DNA of 42,206 bases, taken from contig JAFOEY010000029.1 in the NCBI GenBank assembly GCA_017387565.1, forward strand, positions 1 to 42,206, given 5' to 3'. The first letter of the stretch is position 1, and the number at the start of each line of letters is the position of its first letter. The notes beneath the pieces were generated by a model. It was not told the DNA's origin and did not search any database. It was given only the letters and a program-made list of their open reading frames with translations. Both the position numbers and the translations under genes were made by a program. Source of the stretch: Lachnospiraceae bacterium. Its GTDB lineage: Bacteria > Bacillota > Clostridia > Lachnospirales > Lachnospiraceae. Of the stretch, positions 41,338 to 42,206 are shown piece by piece.

Positions 41338-41449
41338 ATGAGCCAAGTGGATTCATGCTTGCATGAAATCCATTTGGCGAATGTCTATCACTGAGCATGC
41401 AATGCATGCGATGTGTAGTAACAATGAGCCAAGTGGATTCATGCTTGCT
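41338..41449 (+). repeat. Modular two-hairpin repeat, one full and one truncated unit
   Basis: ATGAGCCAAGTGGATTCATG at 41338 recurs at 41424, 86 bases later, where it breaks off after CATGCTTGC. The full unit matches unit 2 at 674-763, with paired changes in the inner stem (CATGC-TT-GCATG in place of CGTGC-TT-GCACG). It lies in the 332-base gap between the permease and the small membrane protein. The rest of that gap holds the terminator at 41285, the MITE fragment at 41207 and a MITE-like scrap (GATAATAATGTTGGG) near 41470. Confidence 0.8.
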
Positions 41450-41526
41450 AACCGGGTTTTGTCGCGGTATGATAATAATGTTGGGATCAACTGCCCCCAG
41501 CCAAAGGCAGCGGAATGGAGATTAAT

Positions 41527-41949
41527 ATGAAAAAAATGTCTTTTAAAAAAGAAGCAGGAAAACAATATGATGAAAGTGCACGTAACCTTGCAAAGCGCAA
41601 ATGCACAATGATTTATCTGGTGGTATTTTATATTCTCTATCAGGCATATGGAATTGTAAATTCTAAACTTATGAATGAAACCACCATGACATGGACTGGC
41701 GTAATAATAGGCGCGGGAATTTTGGTTGTTGGGTCCTTGACGGTTGCCGTTTTTGCAACCATCAAAATGGGGAAAGAACTTGCCGAAAGTGAAATTACGG
41801 AAGATGCAATAGAAGCTGATATAAATCGAGAGGCGGATTGCGGCAGGGATGAAGAAACCTATAATGAGATAGCGCGTCGTGACAGGAATGAAGAAACATA
41901 TAATGAACATACCACAACGAATTGCAGAGAGGAAGCTGAAACCAACTGA
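41527..41949 (+). CDS. Small membrane protein of unknown function
   Basis: This 140-residue protein has two predicted helices, at about 28-44 (MIYLVVFYILYQAYGIV) and 56-76 (WTGVIIGAGILVVGSLTVAVF). The N-terminus is Lys-rich. The C-terminus is charged and contains an imperfect tandem repeat, RDEETYNEIA then RNEETYNEH. I recognise no family. The ATG at 41527 is preferred over 41515 because ATGGAG lies six bases upstream. It stands alone between repeats, with no operon partner visible. Confidence 0.7.
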   Translation: MKKMSFKKEAGKQYDESARNLAKRKCTMIYLVVFYILYQAYGIVNSKLMNETTMTWTGVIIGAGILVVGSLTVAVFATIKMGKELAESEITEDAIEADINREADCGRDEETYNEIARRDRNEETYNEHTTTNCREEAETN

Positions 41950-42038
41950 TGAACATTGATGGAAAAATCAGGACATGGATTGCAATACGGACTGAGATTG
42001 GTTAAATTGGTTGTGTAGCAAGATGAAAATGAATATAA

Positions 42039-42206
42039 TGATGTTGGGGTCAAAAGGTATTTTGACCCCATGATACCAACGGATTGCTACGCACTTTGTG
42101 CTCTCGCAATCCGTAAACAATCGAAATTCGCCCTAATCGGGCTACTTTCTCATGTTTTGCGGGTCCCAAAGTCATACTTTTTCATGCGAGCATGAAAAGT
42201 ATGACC
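42039..42206 (-). mobile_element. MITE-like element, long form, cut by the window end
   Basis: It begins TGATGTTGGGGTCAAAAGGT, the reverse complement of the right end at 17376, then continues through the inner TGATACCAACGG and the GGATTGC hairpin to AAGTATGACC. By comparison with the 185-bp copy, 17 more bases should follow outside the window. TATAA at 42034-42038 flanks it on the left. Confidence 0.78.

Noticed and set aside
41460-41526. Further MITE copy near 41470
   Set aside because: Only about 15 bases resemble the family end, too few to call an element.

Overview
The window looks like a chromosomal segment of a low-GC, Gram-positive anaerobe of the class Clostridia, most probably a Lachnospiraceae relative. 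I infer this from the strong GGAGG-type ribosome binding sites, frequent TTG starts, a whiA-crh gene pair, an HprK kinase, a YesM/YesN-type two-component system and a VanH-like D-lactate dehydrogenase. Genus cannot be fixed from sequence reading alone. Nearly all genes are on the + strand; the exceptions are pyrG with its partner and one cyclophilin.

Layout. 1-573: the 3' end of a 23S rRNA followed directly by tRNA-Asn, tRNA-Glu and tRNA-Cys and a terminator, with no 5S rRNA between them. 574-957: a cluster of modular two-hairpin repeats. 958-6098: an AEC-family carrier, a formate/nitrite-type channel, a D-lactate dehydrogenase, a DUF1292 protein with an HD phosphohydrolase, and an aldose 1-epimerase-like protein. 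6322-11072: a two-gene overlapping unit in which a very large receptor (ECF-S-like membrane domain, beta-propeller, Y_Y_Y domain, HD-GYP c-di-GMP phosphodiesterase) is joined to a membrane-anchored BMP-type binding protein with no transporter nearby. This is the strongest candidate for an undescribed sensing system. 11404-17102: DUF1846 and pyrG on the - strand, divergent from ftsH. 17473-23714: uvrC, hprK, a ROK glucokinase, murB, whiA and a Crh-like HPr whose His-15 is replaced by Glu, so carbon-signalling genes lie beside cell-wall genes. 23909-29295: a lipid kinase, class II aldolase, an Amt-PII fusion behind a promoter with two stacked terminators, and a cyclophilin.

29576-41194: a GNAT acetyltransferase and a monosaccharide regulon. 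An anchored sugar-binding protein, a YesM/LytS-type kinase, a YesN-type regulator and a XylF-like lipoprotein overlap one another. They are followed by a ChvE-like binding protein, one double ATPase and two paralogous permeases. The order matches the XylFII-LytS/YesN sugar-sensing system described in Clostridium beijerinckii, so the upstream genes probably sense the sugar and switch on the transporter. 41527-41949 is a small membrane protein of unknown function.

The intergenic DNA is unusually rich in repeats. One is a MITE-like family (full, shortened and solo-end forms, with candidate 5-bp TWTAW target duplications). Another is a family of modular hairpin units with variable stems and a constant loop. 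A third has GGATTTGTGTT termini. There is also a 309-bp palindrome with perfect 67-bp GC-rich arms between two convergent genes.
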